Assembly (NCBI GenBank): GCA_007695045.1
Contig: REEP01000087.1
Span: 1 to 64,000, forward strand
Length of the DNA: 64,000 nucleotides
Reading direction: 5' to 3'
DNA from: Rhodospirillales bacterium
GTDB taxonomy: Bacteria; Pseudomonadota; Alphaproteobacteria; Rhodospirillales; Defluviicoccaceae
Shown in pieces: positions 44,727 through 54,140 of the stretch. Under the pieces are notes generated by a model. That model searched no databases and was not told the DNA's origin. It worked only from the letters and a program-made list of their open reading frames with translations. The first letter of the stretch is position 1. Each line of letters begins with the position of its first letter. The position numbers were made by a program, and so were the translations under genes.

Positions 44727-46085
44727 ATGCCCTTCGATTCCGCTCCCCCCGCGCGTCCTCTCGACATTGCCGTCATCGGTACCGGCATTTCCGGCATGGC
44801 CGCGGCCTGGCTGCTCAGCGATCGCCATCGCGTGACCGTTTACGAACGCGAAGGCCGGATCGGCGGACACACGAATACGGTGGAGGCGCCGGGGCCCAAT
44901 GGGCCGATCCCGGTGGACACCGGTTTCATCGTCTACAACGAACGCAACTACCCCAACCTGGTGGCGCTGTTCGAGCATCTCGGGGTGCCGACCAAACCGA
45001 GCGACATGTCGTTCGCGGCTTCCATCGACGATGGCGACCTGGAGTATTCCGGCACCGGCATCGCCGGCATGCTCGCACAGAAACGCAACCTGTTGCGCCC
45101 GCGGTTCTGGCGCATGGTGCGGGACATCGTCCGCTTCTACCGTCACGGGCCCGGATTGCTGGAGCGGCCGGAGGCCGAGGCCATCACTCTTGGCGCCTAT
45201 CTGGATGATCAGCGCTACTCCCACAGTTTCGTTTACAATCACCTGTTGCCCATGGCGGCCGCGATCTGGTCCACCGCCGTCGTTGACATGCGCGCCCATC
45301 CGGCCAGTGCGTTCATCCGGTTCTGCACCAACCATGGCCTGATGCAGATGAACGGCCGGCCGCAATGGCGGACGGTGGCGGGCGGCAGCCGGGAATACGT
45401 GCGCCGGCTCACTGCCCGGTACGCCGATCGCGTGCGCCTCAACGCCCGGGTCCGGTCGGTCCGGCGCGTGGCTGGGCGGGTACTGGTCGTCGATGAAACC
45501 GGGCTCGAAGCGACGTACGATCACGTGGTGATCGCGGCCCACGCCGATCAGGCCCTTGCCATGCTGGCGGATGCCGGCGATCGTGAACGGTCGGTTCTGG
45601 GCGCCTTCAAATACGCCCGTAACAGCGCCGTACTGCACCGTGATGCGGCGCTGATGCCCAAACGGCGCAAGGTCTGGTCCAGTTGGAACTATCTCAGCCG
45701 ACGCTGCGACGATGGTTCTTCGGCCGTATGCGTCAGTTATTGGATGAACCGGTTGCAGGGGCTGGATCCGGCGACACCTTTGTTCGTAACGTTGAACGCT
45801 CATCGTCAGCCGCGACCGGACGCAGTGATTGCCACATTCGATTATGATCACCCCACCTTCGATCTCGCCGCCATGGCGGCGCAGCGCCGGTTGTGGAGCC
45901 TACAAGGGCAGCGCAACACGTGGTTTTGCGGCAGTTATTTCGGCGCCGGTTTTCACGAGGACGGCTTGCAGGCGGGCTTGGCCGTAGCGGAAGCTCTGGG
46001 CGGTGTTCGGCGGCCTTGGTCCGTGGACAACGAGTCTGGCCGGCTCCACCTGCCACCGGCAGCGGTGACGCCGGTCGCCGCATGA
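44727..46085 (+). CDS. FAD-dependent amine-oxidase-like oxidoreductase
   Basis: The protein has 452 residues. The FAD-binding signature IAVIGTGISGMAAAWLLSD lies near the N-terminus, followed by YEREGRIGGHTNT and VDTGFIVYNERNYP; the C-terminal FAD-contacting part has NTWFCGSYFGAGFHEDGLQA. Relatives are encoded with DUF1365 and cyclopropane synthase genes. I recall the Rhodobacter homologue being under RpoE/ChrR control and implicated in modified (furan-type) fatty acids. The ATG at 44727 is chosen over a TTG at 44694. Its stop overlaps the next start (ATGA). Confidence 0.88.
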   Translation: MPFDSAPPARPLDIAVIGTGISGMAAAWLLSDRHRVTVYEREGRIGGHTNTVEAPGPNGPIPVDTGFIVYNERNYPNLVALFEHLGVPTKPSDMSFAASIDDGDLEYSGTGIAGMLAQKRNLLRPRFWRMVRDIVRFYRHGPGLLERPEAEAITLGAYLDDQRYSHSFVYNHLLPMAAAIWSTAVVDMRAHPASAFIRFCTNHGLMQMNGRPQWRTVAGGSREYVRRLTARYADRVRLNARVRSVRRVAGRVLVVDETGLEATYDHVVIAAHADQALAMLADAGDRERSVLGAFKYARNSAVLHRDAALMPKRRKVWSSWNYLSRRCDDGSSAVCVSYWMNRLQGLDPATPLFVTLNAHRQPRPDAVIATFDYDHPTFDLAAMAAQRRLWSLQGQRNTWFCGSYFGAGFHEDGLQAGLAVAEALGGVRRPWSVDNESGRLHLPPAAVTPVAA

Positions 46086-46882
46086 CCGCGTTCGCATCCG
46101 CTCTGTATCGCGGTGTGGTGGTGCACCAGCGGGTTCGTCCGCGCCGGCATCGGCTGAGGTATCGCGTCTTCTCGATGCTGATCGACCTGGACGAACTGCC
46201 GCGCTTGCATCGCGCCCTCGGATTGTTCGCCCACAACCGCTTCGCGCTGTTCAGCTTCCGGGACCGTGACCACGGTCCGGGCAAAGAGCATCCGCTCCGT
46301 CCCTTCGTCGAGGACCATCTCAGGCGGGCCGGCATCGATCTCGCCGGGGGCGCCATTCGTGTGCTGTGCTACCCGCGCATTCTCGGCTATGTGTTCAATC
46401 CGCTCAGTGTATTTTTCTGCTACCATCGCAATGGCACGCTCGCGGCCATCCTTTACGAGGTGAACAACACCTTCGGTGAGCGTCATTCGTACCTGATCCC
46501 GGTCGTCGACGGGACCGATGGACCGATCCGTCAGACGTGTGCCAAGCGGTTCTACGTGTCGCCGTTCAACGCGGTGGCAGGGTCTTACCGGTTTAAGGTC
46601 GTCCCGCCGGAGGCGCAGGTTTCGGTCGTGATCAACCAGCACGATGAGGACGGGCCGATACTCTACGCCGCGTTCAACGCGAACCGCACGCCGCTCAGCG
46701 ATCGCGCGCTGCTGGCCGCGTTCATGCGCTATCCGCTGATGACGGTGAAGGTGATCGCCGGCATCCATTGGGAGGCGTTTCGCCTGTGGCGGAAAGGGTT
46801 GCGCCTGGTCGAACGGCCGACCCCGCCTGCGGAACCGGTCACCATCGTCGCCCCCGCCACCAGCCTTCCCCCGGGAGCCTGA
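46082..46882 (+). CDS. DUF1365 domain-containing protein
   Basis: The protein has 266 residues. Family patterns are ALYRGVVVHQRVRPRRHRLR at the N-terminus, then RILGYVFNPLSVFFCYH and YEVNNTFGERHSYL. No enzyme activity is established. It is consistently encoded between a flavin oxidoreductase and a cyclopropane-fatty-acid synthase, as here, so a role in fatty-acyl chain modification is inferred from context. It overlaps the FAD gene by 4 bases. Confidence 0.92.
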   Translation: MTAFASALYRGVVVHQRVRPRRHRLRYRVFSMLIDLDELPRLHRALGLFAHNRFALFSFRDRDHGPGKEHPLRPFVEDHLRRAGIDLAGGAIRVLCYPRILGYVFNPLSVFFCYHRNGTLAAILYEVNNTFGERHSYLIPVVDGTDGPIRQTCAKRFYVSPFNAVAGSYRFKVVPPEAQVSVVINQHDEDGPILYAAFNANRTPLSDRALLAAFMRYPLMTVKVIAGIHWEAFRLWRKGLRLVERPTPPAEPVTIVAPATSLPPGA

Positions 46883-46885
46883 TCC

Positions 46886-48121
46886 ATGCCAGGAACCAAT
46901 CCCAACGAACAGCCCCGGCGTTTCGACCTGCCGGCGGCGCGGGGCACCAGCCTGTGGGCTCGTCCCCTGCTGCGACTGGCACGGCGTCTCAAGTACGGCC
47001 GACTGCTGCTGGTGCTGCCCGACGGCAGCAGCCATACCATTGACGGTGAGAAGCCGTCGCCGCTGCGCGCCGTGCTGGAGATTTCCCGCCCGCGGGCGGT
47101 GCGTCGCCTTCTGTTCGGCGGGATCAACGGCTTTGCCGAAGCCTACATGGACGGCGACTGGCACACGCCGGACTTGGTGGCCCTGCTGCACCTGGCCCTC
47201 GCCAACGAAGACGCCCTGGGCGATGGGGTGGAGGGTTTGGCGGTCATGCGCTGGCTCGCTCATCTTCGCCACCGGCTCCGTCCGAACACGCGCCGCGGCA
47301 GCCGGCGCAATATCGCCTACCACTATGACCTCGGCAATGATTTCTATGCAGCGTGGCTGGACCCGAGTCTGACGTATTCATCGGCCCTGTTCGATCGGCC
47401 TGGTCTCAGCCTGGAGGCGGCTCAGGCACGCAAGTACCGCCGCTTGGCGCGCGCCCTGGAATTGCGCCCGGGTCATCGGGTTCTGGAGATCGGCTGCGGC
47501 TGGGGCGGCTTCGCCTTGTGCGTCGCCCGCGATGTCGGCTGCCACGTCACCGCCATCACCGTGTCCGAGGCTCAGGCGCGACTGGCGACGAAGCGGGTTC
47601 ACGAAGCCGGCCTGGATGGGCTGATCGATATCCGGCTCACGGATTATCGCGATGTGCGGGGCAGATTCGACCGCATCGCCTCGATCGAGATGTTCGAAGC
47701 GGTGGGAGAGGCGAATTGGCCCACGTACTTCGACGTCGTCCGCGACCGCCTGCGGCCGGACGGGATCGCCGGGCTGCAGGTGATCACCATCGAGGATTGG
47801 CGCTTTCCTGCGTATCGGCGCAACGCCGATTTCATTCAAACGCATATCTTCCCGGGCGGCATGCTGCCGTCTCCCTCGGCCATGACGGCGGCGGCGGAAC
47901 GGGTTGGGCTGCGGCCGGCGGGTGCGACCCGGTTCGGACGCGATTACGCGACCACGCTGGCGATGTGGCAGGACCGGTTCCAGCAGGCGTGGCAGGATGT
48001 CCGGGCCTGCGGCTTCGACCTTCGCTTCAAGCGCTTGTGGGAATTCTATCTGGCCTACTGCGAGGCCGGTTTCCGCCACGGTTCCATCGACGTCGGCCAG
48101 TACCTCTTCCGGCGAGCCTGA
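46886..48121 (+). CDS. Cyclopropane-fatty-acyl-phospholipid synthase family methyltransferase
   Basis: The protein has 411 residues. The N-terminal lipid-binding part includes FGGINGFAEAYMDGDWHTPD. The methyltransferase part has NIAYHYDLGNDFYAAWLDPS, LTYSSALF, the SAM site VLEIGCGWGGFALCVA and SIEMFEAVGEANW. It methylates unsaturated acyl chains of membrane phospholipids using S-adenosylmethionine, giving cyclopropane or methyl-branched products. It starts 3 bases after the DUF1365 stop. Confidence 0.93.
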   Translation: MPGTNPNEQPRRFDLPAARGTSLWARPLLRLARRLKYGRLLLVLPDGSSHTIDGEKPSPLRAVLEISRPRAVRRLLFGGINGFAEAYMDGDWHTPDLVALLHLALANEDALGDGVEGLAVMRWLAHLRHRLRPNTRRGSRRNIAYHYDLGNDFYAAWLDPSLTYSSALFDRPGLSLEAAQARKYRRLARALELRPGHRVLEIGCGWGGFALCVARDVGCHVTAITVSEAQARLATKRVHEAGLDGLIDIRLTDYRDVRGRFDRIASIEMFEAVGEANWPTYFDVVRDRLRPDGIAGLQVITIEDWRFPAYRRNADFIQTHIFPGGMLPSPSAMTAAAERVGLRPAGATRFGRDYATTLAMWQDRFQQAWQDVRACGFDLRFKRLWEFYLAYCEAGFRHGSIDVGQYLFRRA

Positions 48122-48141
48122 CCGGCGCCGGAGCGGCGGCT

Positions 48142-49500
48142 GTGGACACCACCCTCGACCGGCGCACCCTGGTCGCCTATGCGCTGCCGGCGTTGGCGTT
48201 GGCGATGCCGACCATACCGGTCTACGTCTTCCTGCCAACTTTCTACGCGGAGACTCTGGGCCTTGGCCTGACCGCCACGGGCGCGGCACTCCTGATGGCG
48301 CGGCTGTTCGATGTCATCACCGATCCCGCCGTCGGCTATGTCAGCGACCGGTGGCGCACGCCGTGGGGCCGGCGCAAACCCTGGATCGCCATTGGCGGCT
48401 TGATTGCCGCCTTTGCCCTGGTGCGCCTGCTCCAGCCGCCCGACGTCGTTGAGAGTGGATACCTCGTGCTGTGGGCGATCGTGCTCTACGTCGGTTGGAC
48501 CCTGGTCGCCGTGCCGTACACGGCCTGGGGGGCCGAGTTGTCCAGTGACTACGACGAGCGCTCGCGCATCACCGGCAGCCGCGAAGCGGCCATGATCCTC
48601 GGCATCCTGGCAGCCGGTTCGCTGCCGGCCGTCGTGACCGGGCTCGGCGGAGATGAAGCACTGGGACTAGCGGCCGTCGCCTGGCTTGCCGTGGGCATCG
48701 GCGGGCCCGCCATGGTGTGGATGCTGTGGCGCGTGCCCGAAGCCGCGGTGTCGACCGCGCCGGCGACCCCCATCCTGCGTCGGGATGGCTGGCGGGCCGC
48801 GGTGGAGAACCGCCCGTTCTTGCGCCTGCTCAGTGCCTGGTTCGTCAACGGCTTGGCCAACGGTGTGCCGGCGGTCGTGTTCCCGCTCTATCTGCAGCAC
48901 GCTCTGGGGGCGGGAACGGTCGCGAGCGGCGTGCTGATTTTCGTCTACTTTCTCTCGGGCGTGCTGGCGATCCCGCTGTGGCTGAAGGTGAGCCGGCGAT
49001 TCGGCAAGCATCGCGCCTGGTGCATTGCCATGGCTCTGGCCTGCGCCGCATTCATCTGGGTACCGTTCCTCGAATATGGCCAGATCGGTCCGTTCTTCGT
49101 CATTTGTGTGGTCACCGGCATGGCGCTCGGCGCCGATCTGGCTTTGCCGCCGGCGATGCAGGCCGACGTCATCGACCTGGACGAGTTGCGCACGGGTCAG
49201 CAGCGAGCCGGATTGTACTTCGCGCTGTGGAGCATGTCCTACAAGCTGGCCCTCGCCGCGGCCGTCGGCCTGGCTTTCCCGGCACTTGATCTTGTGGGCT
49301 TCCAGGCCGGAGCCAGCAATCCGCCGGGCGCCATTCTTGCCCTCACCCTGATCTATGCCGCCGCACCCACCGTACTGAAATTGGTGGCGATTGCCCTGGT
49401 GTGGCACCACCCGATCACGGCTCATCGTCAGAGGATCATACGCGAACGGCTGTCGCGCCGTGGTCGCGGTCGATCCAGGGCGCAGCAACGACATGCTTAA
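48142..49500 (+). CDS. MFS transporter of the GPH (glycoside-pentoside-hexuronide) type
   Basis: The protein has 452 residues and twelve hydrophobic segments. The pattern ARLFDVITDPAVGYVSDRWR (about 53-72), then TPWGRRKPWI and VPYTAWGAEL, is diagnostic of GPH cation symporters. The start is GTG at 48142 after GGAGCGG, 20 bases behind the cyclopropane synthase gene, so it lies in the same operon. The usual sugar role may not apply; the substrate in this lipid-linked operon is unknown. Confidence 0.9.
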   Translation: MDTTLDRRTLVAYALPALALAMPTIPVYVFLPTFYAETLGLGLTATGAALLMARLFDVITDPAVGYVSDRWRTPWGRRKPWIAIGGLIAAFALVRLLQPPDVVESGYLVLWAIVLYVGWTLVAVPYTAWGAELSSDYDERSRITGSREAAMILGILAAGSLPAVVTGLGGDEALGLAAVAWLAVGIGGPAMVWMLWRVPEAAVSTAPATPILRRDGWRAAVENRPFLRLLSAWFVNGLANGVPAVVFPLYLQHALGAGTVASGVLIFVYFLSGVLAIPLWLKVSRRFGKHRAWCIAMALACAAFIWVPFLEYGQIGPFFVICVVTGMALGADLALPPAMQADVIDLDELRTGQQRAGLYFALWSMSYKLALAAAVGLAFPALDLVGFQAGASNPPGAILALTLIYAAAPTVLKLVAIALVWHHPITAHRQRIIRERLSRRGRGRSRAQQRHA

Positions 49501-50071
49501 GCGAAGCCTGTTGATCGTCGCGTTGATGATTTCAGGGTGCACGAATATGAAGGTTGAAGACTTCTCCGGAGCGACACCACAGCTAAAACTGGAAGAATAT
49601 TTCCTTGGGAAGACGCAGGCCTGGGGTCTTTTCGAGGATCGATTCGGCACTGTCCGACGACAGTTTTCCGTCACGATCGATGGGTCATGGGACGGATCCG
49701 TTCTGACCCTGGACGAGCATTTCGTCTACGCGGATGGGGAGACGGATCGCCGTGTCTGGCGCATAACCAAGGTCGATGCGGAGACCTATCACGGACGTGC
49801 CGATGACATCGTCGGGATCGCCGTCGGACGTACTGCCGGCAACGCGCTGAACTGGCGCTACGACATGGATCTGAAAGTCGGGGACCGCACCTGGCGCGTG
49901 CACTTCGAAGATTGGATGTTCCTGCAAGAGGACGGCGTCTTGATCAATCGCGCGCGCGTCTCGAAGCTGGGGATAACACTGGGTGAGGTGACCCTGTTCT
50001 TCATGAAAGAGCAGCCAGACGCTGAAATGACACAGGGCGACCGGAACACCTTGGCTATGGCTGTTCGCTGA
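49493..50071 (+). CDS. DUF3833 family lipoprotein
   Basis: The protein has 192 residues with a lipoprotein signal (LLIVALMISGC, Cys about 16). The mature part matches DUF3833: LEEYFLGKTQAWGLFEDRFG and TLDEHFVYADGETDRRVWRI, and it resembles a lipocalin-like beta barrel. It probably sits in the envelope and may bind a lipid; no function is proven. It overlaps the permease gene by 8 bases and converges on the NTF2-like gene with a 17-base overlap. Confidence 0.88.
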   Translation: MLKRSLLIVALMISGCTNMKVEDFSGATPQLKLEEYFLGKTQAWGLFEDRFGTVRRQFSVTIDGSWDGSVLTLDEHFVYADGETDRRVWRITKVDAETYHGRADDIVGIAVGRTAGNALNWRYDMDLKVGDRTWRVHFEDWMFLQEDGVLINRARVSKLGITLGEVTLFFMKEQPDAEMTQGDRNTLAMAVR

Positions 50072-50507
50072 CCGCGAGCCTTCGCCGCACCCATCGCAGC
50101 GCCGGCCCGAGCAACGGGATCTGATCGTACACCACCTCCGATGGGTCCCAGTAATCGATGTGTTGCCTCACCCGCCCCTCCGCGTCGAACAACAGGTGGG
50201 CGACGCCGTCGATCTGCACCGGCCGGTTGCCCAGGCGCCTCAATCGGCCGGAGAACGTCCACAGTACCAGCCCCTGATCCCTCTGACACGCCGCGTGCGC
50301 GACCCGAAACCGAAGGTCGGCCACGTCATCGAACATGCGCGCGAAAACCCGGCGCATCCGTTCTTGGCCGCGCACGTCGTTGAAGGGATCGCGAAATCGC
50401 ACGTCCGACGTCGTCACCGACGCCAACGTATCCAGGCCGTCGGCCGTCAGCGCTTGCAGCACGTCCAGGTAGCCGGCACCCGGCGCTTCGCCGGCGGTCA
50501 TTGTCAT
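50055..50507 (-). CDS. NTF2-like (SnoaL-type) protein
   Basis: The protein has 150 residues with an alpha+beta cone fold: YLDVLQALTADGLDTLASVT, DVRFRDPFNDVRGQERMRRV and VAHLLFDAEGRVRQHIDYWD. NTF2-like proteins are ligand pockets or small enzymes (isomerases, cyclases). The ATG at 50505-50507 overlaps the SDR stop (ATGA), so it is the last gene of the sigma-factor-linked minus-strand operon. Substrate unknown. Confidence 0.85.
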   Translation of the reverse strand: MTMTAGEAPGAGYLDVLQALTADGLDTLASVTTSDVRFRDPFNDVRGQERMRRVFARMFDDVADLRFRVAHAACQRDQGLVLWTFSGRLRRLGNRPVQIDGVAHLLFDAEGRVRQHIDYWDPSEVVYDQIPLLGPALRWVRRRLAVSEQP

Positions 50508-51262
50508 TGCCGTTGCACCAGCCTGCGCGTGAGAGGGAAGTAGAGCGCGTAGGGCAGGCAGCGCAGCAGCTTCAATGTCCAGGTGAAGCGGCGGGGAAAC
50601 GTGATCTCGAACCGGCGGGAATCCAGGCCGCGCACGAGCCGCTGCGCCGCATCGTCGGGCTCCATCAGGAAGGGCATGGGGAAAGGATTGCGGTCGGTCA
50701 ACGGCGTACGGACGAAGCCGGGGTTGATGACTGAGATGCGCACGCCCGCGCGATCCAGCTCCGGCTTCAGCGCTTCGCACATGTTGATCAGCGCGGCCTT
50801 GGTGGCCCCGTAAGCCCCCGCCGTGGGCAGGCCCCGGTAGCCGGCCACGGACGCCACCACCGCCACATGGCCCCGGCGCTGTGCACAGAACCGGGGCAGA
50901 AGAGCGGCAAGGCCGTTCACGGTGCCCATCAGGTTCACCTCCACCAGGGTGCGAAACGGCTCGACGGAAAATTCCGTGGCGCGAACCGGCTGGTGGGTGC
51001 CTGCATTGAGAATGGCGAGATCGATGGGACCAAGGCGTTCCTCGATGGCGTCGACAACATCGAGCGTCGCGGCCGCATCGCCCACATCCAGCGGAAACGG
51101 ATGTATCTCTCCGGGGAGAGCCGACAACTCCTGGGCCAATGACTCGAGATCCGATTGAGTGCGAGCACTGGCAGCCACAGTATCGCCGCGCTGCGCCAGC
51201 GCGACGGCAACCGCACGCCCCAGCCCCTTGCTCGCGCCTGTCAGCCAGACAATGCGGCTCAT
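50504..51262 (-). CDS. Short-chain dehydrogenase/reductase
   Basis: The protein has 252 residues. The nucleotide-binding TGASKGLGRAVAVALAQRGD, LNAG, the active-site VASVAGYRGLPTAGAYGATK (Ser, Tyr and Lys) and INPGFVRTPLTD are all present. The C-terminal tail PFPMPFLMEPDDAAQRLVRG and the basic FPRRFTWTLKLLRCLP suggest membrane association. A similar SDR belongs to the RpoE/ChrR regulon of Rhodobacter, as I recall (RSP1087-type). The ATG at 51260-51262 overlaps the previous stop (ATGA). Confidence 0.9.
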   Translation of the reverse strand: MSRIVWLTGASKGLGRAVAVALAQRGDTVAASARTQSDLESLAQELSALPGEIHPFPLDVGDAAATLDVVDAIEERLGPIDLAILNAGTHQPVRATEFSVEPFRTLVEVNLMGTVNGLAALLPRFCAQRRGHVAVVASVAGYRGLPTAGAYGATKAALINMCEALKPELDRAGVRISVINPGFVRTPLTDRNPFPMPFLMEPDDAAQRLVRGLDSRRFEITFPRRFTWTLKLLRCLPYALYFPLTRRLVQRQ

Positions 51263-51987
51263 GCCGATCCGGGCGACGTTCCGTGCTCGGGACGACAGAC
51301 CTCGCACTCGTATTCGATGGTGGATCCGTCTTTGGCCTCGAACCGCATCTTCACCCAGCGCCCGTCCGGATCGTACCAGACCTCCGTGTGCAGGTCGCCG
51401 GAGTAGCGATAGTGACGTGCTGTCACCGGTTGTCCCGCCACCATCACCGTCGAGGGGCCGAGCGGCTCCACCGTCACACGGGCGACCCGGCCGTTGATCG
51501 TGTTCAGCACTCGGTCGCTGTCGACCACCGATGCGTTCCAGTGGGTGGTGGGAAAAATCGCCGGATCGGTGACGTAGCCCCCGGTCGGTCCCTGGACATG
51601 CAGCTCATCGCCGCGGCGCTCGGCGGTGACGCGGCTGAGGCTGCCGTTGTCATCGGTTTCCGCCGAGAGGGACACCAGGCAGCCATCCCGCCAGACATCC
51701 TGAGAGCGGTAGCTGTAACGATAGGCCGAGAAGAACAAGACCCGCACTTCCAGATCGAACCGGGTGTCTGCGATGACGCGATCCCCGTCGTTGCGAAAGT
51801 GCACCCGGTGCGCGCCAACCGGCCTTCCGTCGCGAAGGACGCGGAAGCGGAGTTCGTCACCGTACAGGCCGCGGGGATCAGACACAGCGTCGACGCAGCC
51901 TTCCTGAGGAGCGGCGGCACTGCCGCTGGACGGTGCCGTGGCGTTCATGGCGAGCGCCAACGCCCCGGTAGCTGCGACTAAGCGCAT
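51259..51987 (-). CDS. DUF6134-like secreted protein
   Basis: The protein has 242 residues with a signal peptide from MRLVAATGALALAMNATA. The mature part is beta-rich, with LRFRVLRDGRPVGAHRVHFR, DLEVRVLFFSAYRYSYRSQD and a C-terminal Cys pair CEVC. I believe this is the DUF6134 family, found beside chrR in related bacteria; its function is unknown. The start chosen is the ATG at 51985-51987. It lies 112 bases after chrR, so a separate promoter is possible. Confidence 0.72.
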   Translation of the reverse strand: MRLVAATGALALAMNATAPSSGSAAAPQEGCVDAVSDPRGLYGDELRFRVLRDGRPVGAHRVHFRNDGDRVIADTRFDLEVRVLFFSAYRYSYRSQDVWRDGCLVSLSAETDDNGSLSRVTAERRGDELHVQGPTGGYVTDPAIFPTTHWNASVVDSDRVLNTINGRVARVTVEPLGPSTVMVAGQPVTARHYRYSGDLHTEVWYDPDGRWVKMRFEAKDGSTIEYECEVCRPEHGTSPGSA

Positions 51988-52099
51988 CGACGACCCTGCC
52001 GGTCTGTCGGAACAGTATCCAGATGGGTGACGGATCCGCAATCGAACCTCCGTATCCGGGTTGTCGATGGTGCAGGGCCTTCAGACAGAGCAAAGGTTT

Positions 52100-52771
52100 T
52101 CACATCCGCAAAAACGGATTGACGAGCCGCCCGACCATGCCGGTCAACTTCACCGGCGCATCCAGAACCACGAGACTGATACACGGCTCATCGGTGTCGA
52201 CGACCGGGCGGTGAACATGCGACTGATCCTTGCAGGCGAAATCGCCGGGGAGATACTCCCCGGTCTCGTCGGAAAAGCCGCCCGACAAAACGAGAGTGTA
52301 CTCCACGCCACGGTGGGTATGCACCGGCACGGTAGCCCCCGGTGCCAGCCGCATCAGCGAGACCTTGAATCCCGGCATCCGGATCGGCAGCCGGATTTCC
52401 TCAAGGGCCCGGGTAATCCCTCGCCACGGCAACGAGTCCCAGCCGCCGGCGCGGACCGCCCCGAGATAGCGGCGCAGCGGCCCCGGGATCATGTGCGCCC
52501 CTTCCTCCGACGCCGCGATGGAATTGGCCGCCAACGTCTCCACCTCGGGTTCGTCCAGGCGCGCGAGAACCGCATCGAGTGCCCCCTCTTGCATCGGCAC
52601 GGGCGTGAGCGTGTCCAGCATCGCGCCGCCCAATGCCTCCGCCGCGTCGATGTCGTCCCGACACATGGGGCACAGTGCGGCGTGCGTGGCTACCGCCAGC
52701 GCCACCGGCTCGGGCAGAGTGCCGGCCGCATAGTCAAAGAGAAGTTCCAGAGGCGGGTGGTGATTGATCAT
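52100..52771 (-). CDS. chrR: ChrR family anti-sigma factor
   Basis: The protein has 223 residues. The N-terminal zinc-binding anti-sigma domain has His about 5, then HAALCPMC (His 30, Cys 34, Cys 37). The C-terminal cupin domain has PVHTHRGVEYTLVLSGGFSD (His 151, His 153, Glu 157) and HVHRP (His 187). In Rhodobacter sphaeroides ChrR holds the sigma factor inactive until singlet oxygen triggers its breakdown. All metal ligands look intact. The start overlaps the sigma-factor stop (ATGA). Confidence 0.95.
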   Translation of the reverse strand: MINHHPPLELLFDYAAGTLPEPVALAVATHAALCPMCRDDIDAAEALGGAMLDTLTPVPMQEGALDAVLARLDEPEVETLAANSIAASEEGAHMIPGPLRRYLGAVRAGGWDSLPWRGITRALEEIRLPIRMPGFKVSLMRLAPGATVPVHTHRGVEYTLVLSGGFSDETGEYLPGDFACKDQSHVHRPVVDTDEPCISLVVLDAPVKLTGMVGRLVNPFLRM

Positions 52772-53340
52772 AGCTGTTCCTCGGGGAGGGCCTGACGGAG
52801 TCGCGCGAGCCCAAGCCTGATCCGGGATTTGACGGTTCCAAGGGGTAAATTCAATTCTTCTGCGATCACGGAATGTGATTTGTCCTCGTAAAACGCCTTC
52901 TGCAGGACGACGATCTGATCCTGCGGCAGCGTCGCCAGAACGCGGCTCAGAAGATCGCCAGCCGTCGACCACTGCAATCGATCGTCCGGAGCGGCCTCCT
53001 CAGACGGCTGTTCGGCTGCTTCATCCAAGGCTACCTCCGGATGGCGCTGGCGGCGGAACATGTCGATCCGCTTGTTGCGTACAATCGTGAACACCCATGT
53101 GGTTGCCGACGCGCGGCTTCGGTCAAACGTCGCCGCCTTGCGCCACAGCGCCAGCATCGCCTCCTGAGCCAGTTCGTCCGCGGTCGCCGCATCGGATCCC
53201 TGCCGAATGCCGAACGCCTTCAGGCGCGGGGCAAAGTGTCGGAACAGTTCCGAAAATGCCCTCCGATCCTTATGCTGAGCCACCGCCTCGATGAGGTCGC
53301 ACAAACGATCGTTGTCCAAGCGAGCCCCCGCTTGCATCAT
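52768..53340 (-). CDS. rpoE: ECF sigma factor of the RpoE/ChrR group (ECF11)
   Basis: The protein has 190 residues from the ATG at 53338-53340. Region 2 is ATADELAQEAMLALWRKAAT followed by WVFTIVRNKRIDMFRRQ. Region 4 ends in LPLGTVKSRIRLGLARLRQA. The gene pair with chrR identifies it as the singlet-oxygen-type sigma. An in-frame ATG at 53427 would add 29 residues; a start at 53523 is excluded if the promoter at 53461-53486 is real. It is probably autoregulated. Confidence 0.92.
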   Translation of the reverse strand: MMQAGARLDNDRLCDLIEAVAQHKDRRAFSELFRHFAPRLKAFGIRQGSDAATADELAQEAMLALWRKAATFDRSRASATTWVFTIVRNKRIDMFRRQRHPEVALDEAAEQPSEEAAPDDRLQWSTAGDLLSRVLATLPQDQIVVLQKAFYEDKSHSVIAEELNLPLGTVKSRIRLGLARLRQALPEEQL

Positions 53341-53460
53341 CCGGGTCGCCGCATCCCGGTCCCGCGAACGGAACCGAACCCCAAGATTTAACTGCGGCAC
53401 CCCATCAATGACGAACGCTGTGCTCATGTCCAGCCCGACCGTCAACCGATAATGCAGAAC

Positions 53461-53486
53461 TACGCGCGGTCCACCCGGACGGATCA
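53461..53486 (-). promoter_or_regulatory. Candidate RpoE-type promoter of the sigma-chrR operon
   Basis: On the minus strand TGATCC (53481-53486) is followed after exactly 18 bases by TA (53461-53462). I recall TGATC...TA as the core of RpoE/ChrR-controlled promoters in Rhodobacter. The same spacing recurs before the glutathione peroxidase gene. Confidence 0.6.
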
Positions 53487-53547
53487 CACGAGAAGTGTCC
53501 CGAACGGTCGATCCATCTCGCATGGCGCCACGGAACCCCGGGTCTCG

Positions 53548-54108
53548 TCAGGATCGCGGTAAGTGAGATTCTACCGCTGACCTGAGCCGCGTGGAGGACG
53601 GCGGCGTCATGCTGGAGAACCAGTCGACCAGTCGCCCGTCTGGCGCGATCAGGTATTTGTGAAAGTTCCACCGGGGTTGCGCCACCACGCCCAACTCCGC
53701 CGCAGCCCACTGGTAAAAAGGATGCGCCTGGGTGCCCTTCACAGACACCTTGGTCGTCAGGGGGAAGTCGATGCCGAACGTGACCTCGCAGAACTCTCGG
53801 ATTTCGGCTTCGTCGCCCGGTTCCTGCGCACCGAAGTCGTTGGACGGGACGCCCAACACCACCAAGCCGCGATCGCGGTACCGCTGCCACAGGTCCTGCA
53901 ATCCTGCATACTGACTGGTAAAACCGCAAAAGGATGCCGTGTTGACGACCAGCACGGCCCTGCCCTGGAAACGGGACAGCGGCAGAGGCGACCCGTCGAT
54001 GGCGGTGAAGGCGAAATCATGAGCACTGCCTGCGGTCGCGCCGACCTGGCCGGCCTGCGCAGCCACCAACATGGCGGCCATGCCCAAAACGGTCCTTGCC
54101 AATCCCAT
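53548..54108 (-). CDS. Glutathione peroxidase family protein, exported
   Basis: The protein has 186 residues from the ATG at 54106-54108. The signal peptide is TVLGMAAMLVAAQAG. The GPx site is AVLVVNTASFCGFTSQYAGL (peroxidatic Cys, not selenocysteine), with VPSNDFGAQEPG (Gln) and WNFHKYLIAPDGRLV (Trp, Asn). It reduces peroxides, probably in the periplasm with thioredoxin-like donors. It lies behind rpoE-chrR in orientation and has its own promoter candidate at 54141-54166. Confidence 0.92.
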   Translation of the reverse strand: MGLARTVLGMAAMLVAAQAGQVGATAGSAHDFAFTAIDGSPLPLSRFQGRAVLVVNTASFCGFTSQYAGLQDLWQRYRDRGLVVLGVPSNDFGAQEPGDEAEIREFCEVTFGIDFPLTTKVSVKGTQAHPFYQWAAAELGVVAQPRWNFHKYLIAPDGRLVDWFSSMTPPSSTRLRSAVESHLPRS

Positions 54109-54140
54109 GGTATCCTCCGGCATCAGTGTGTCGGAAAAGA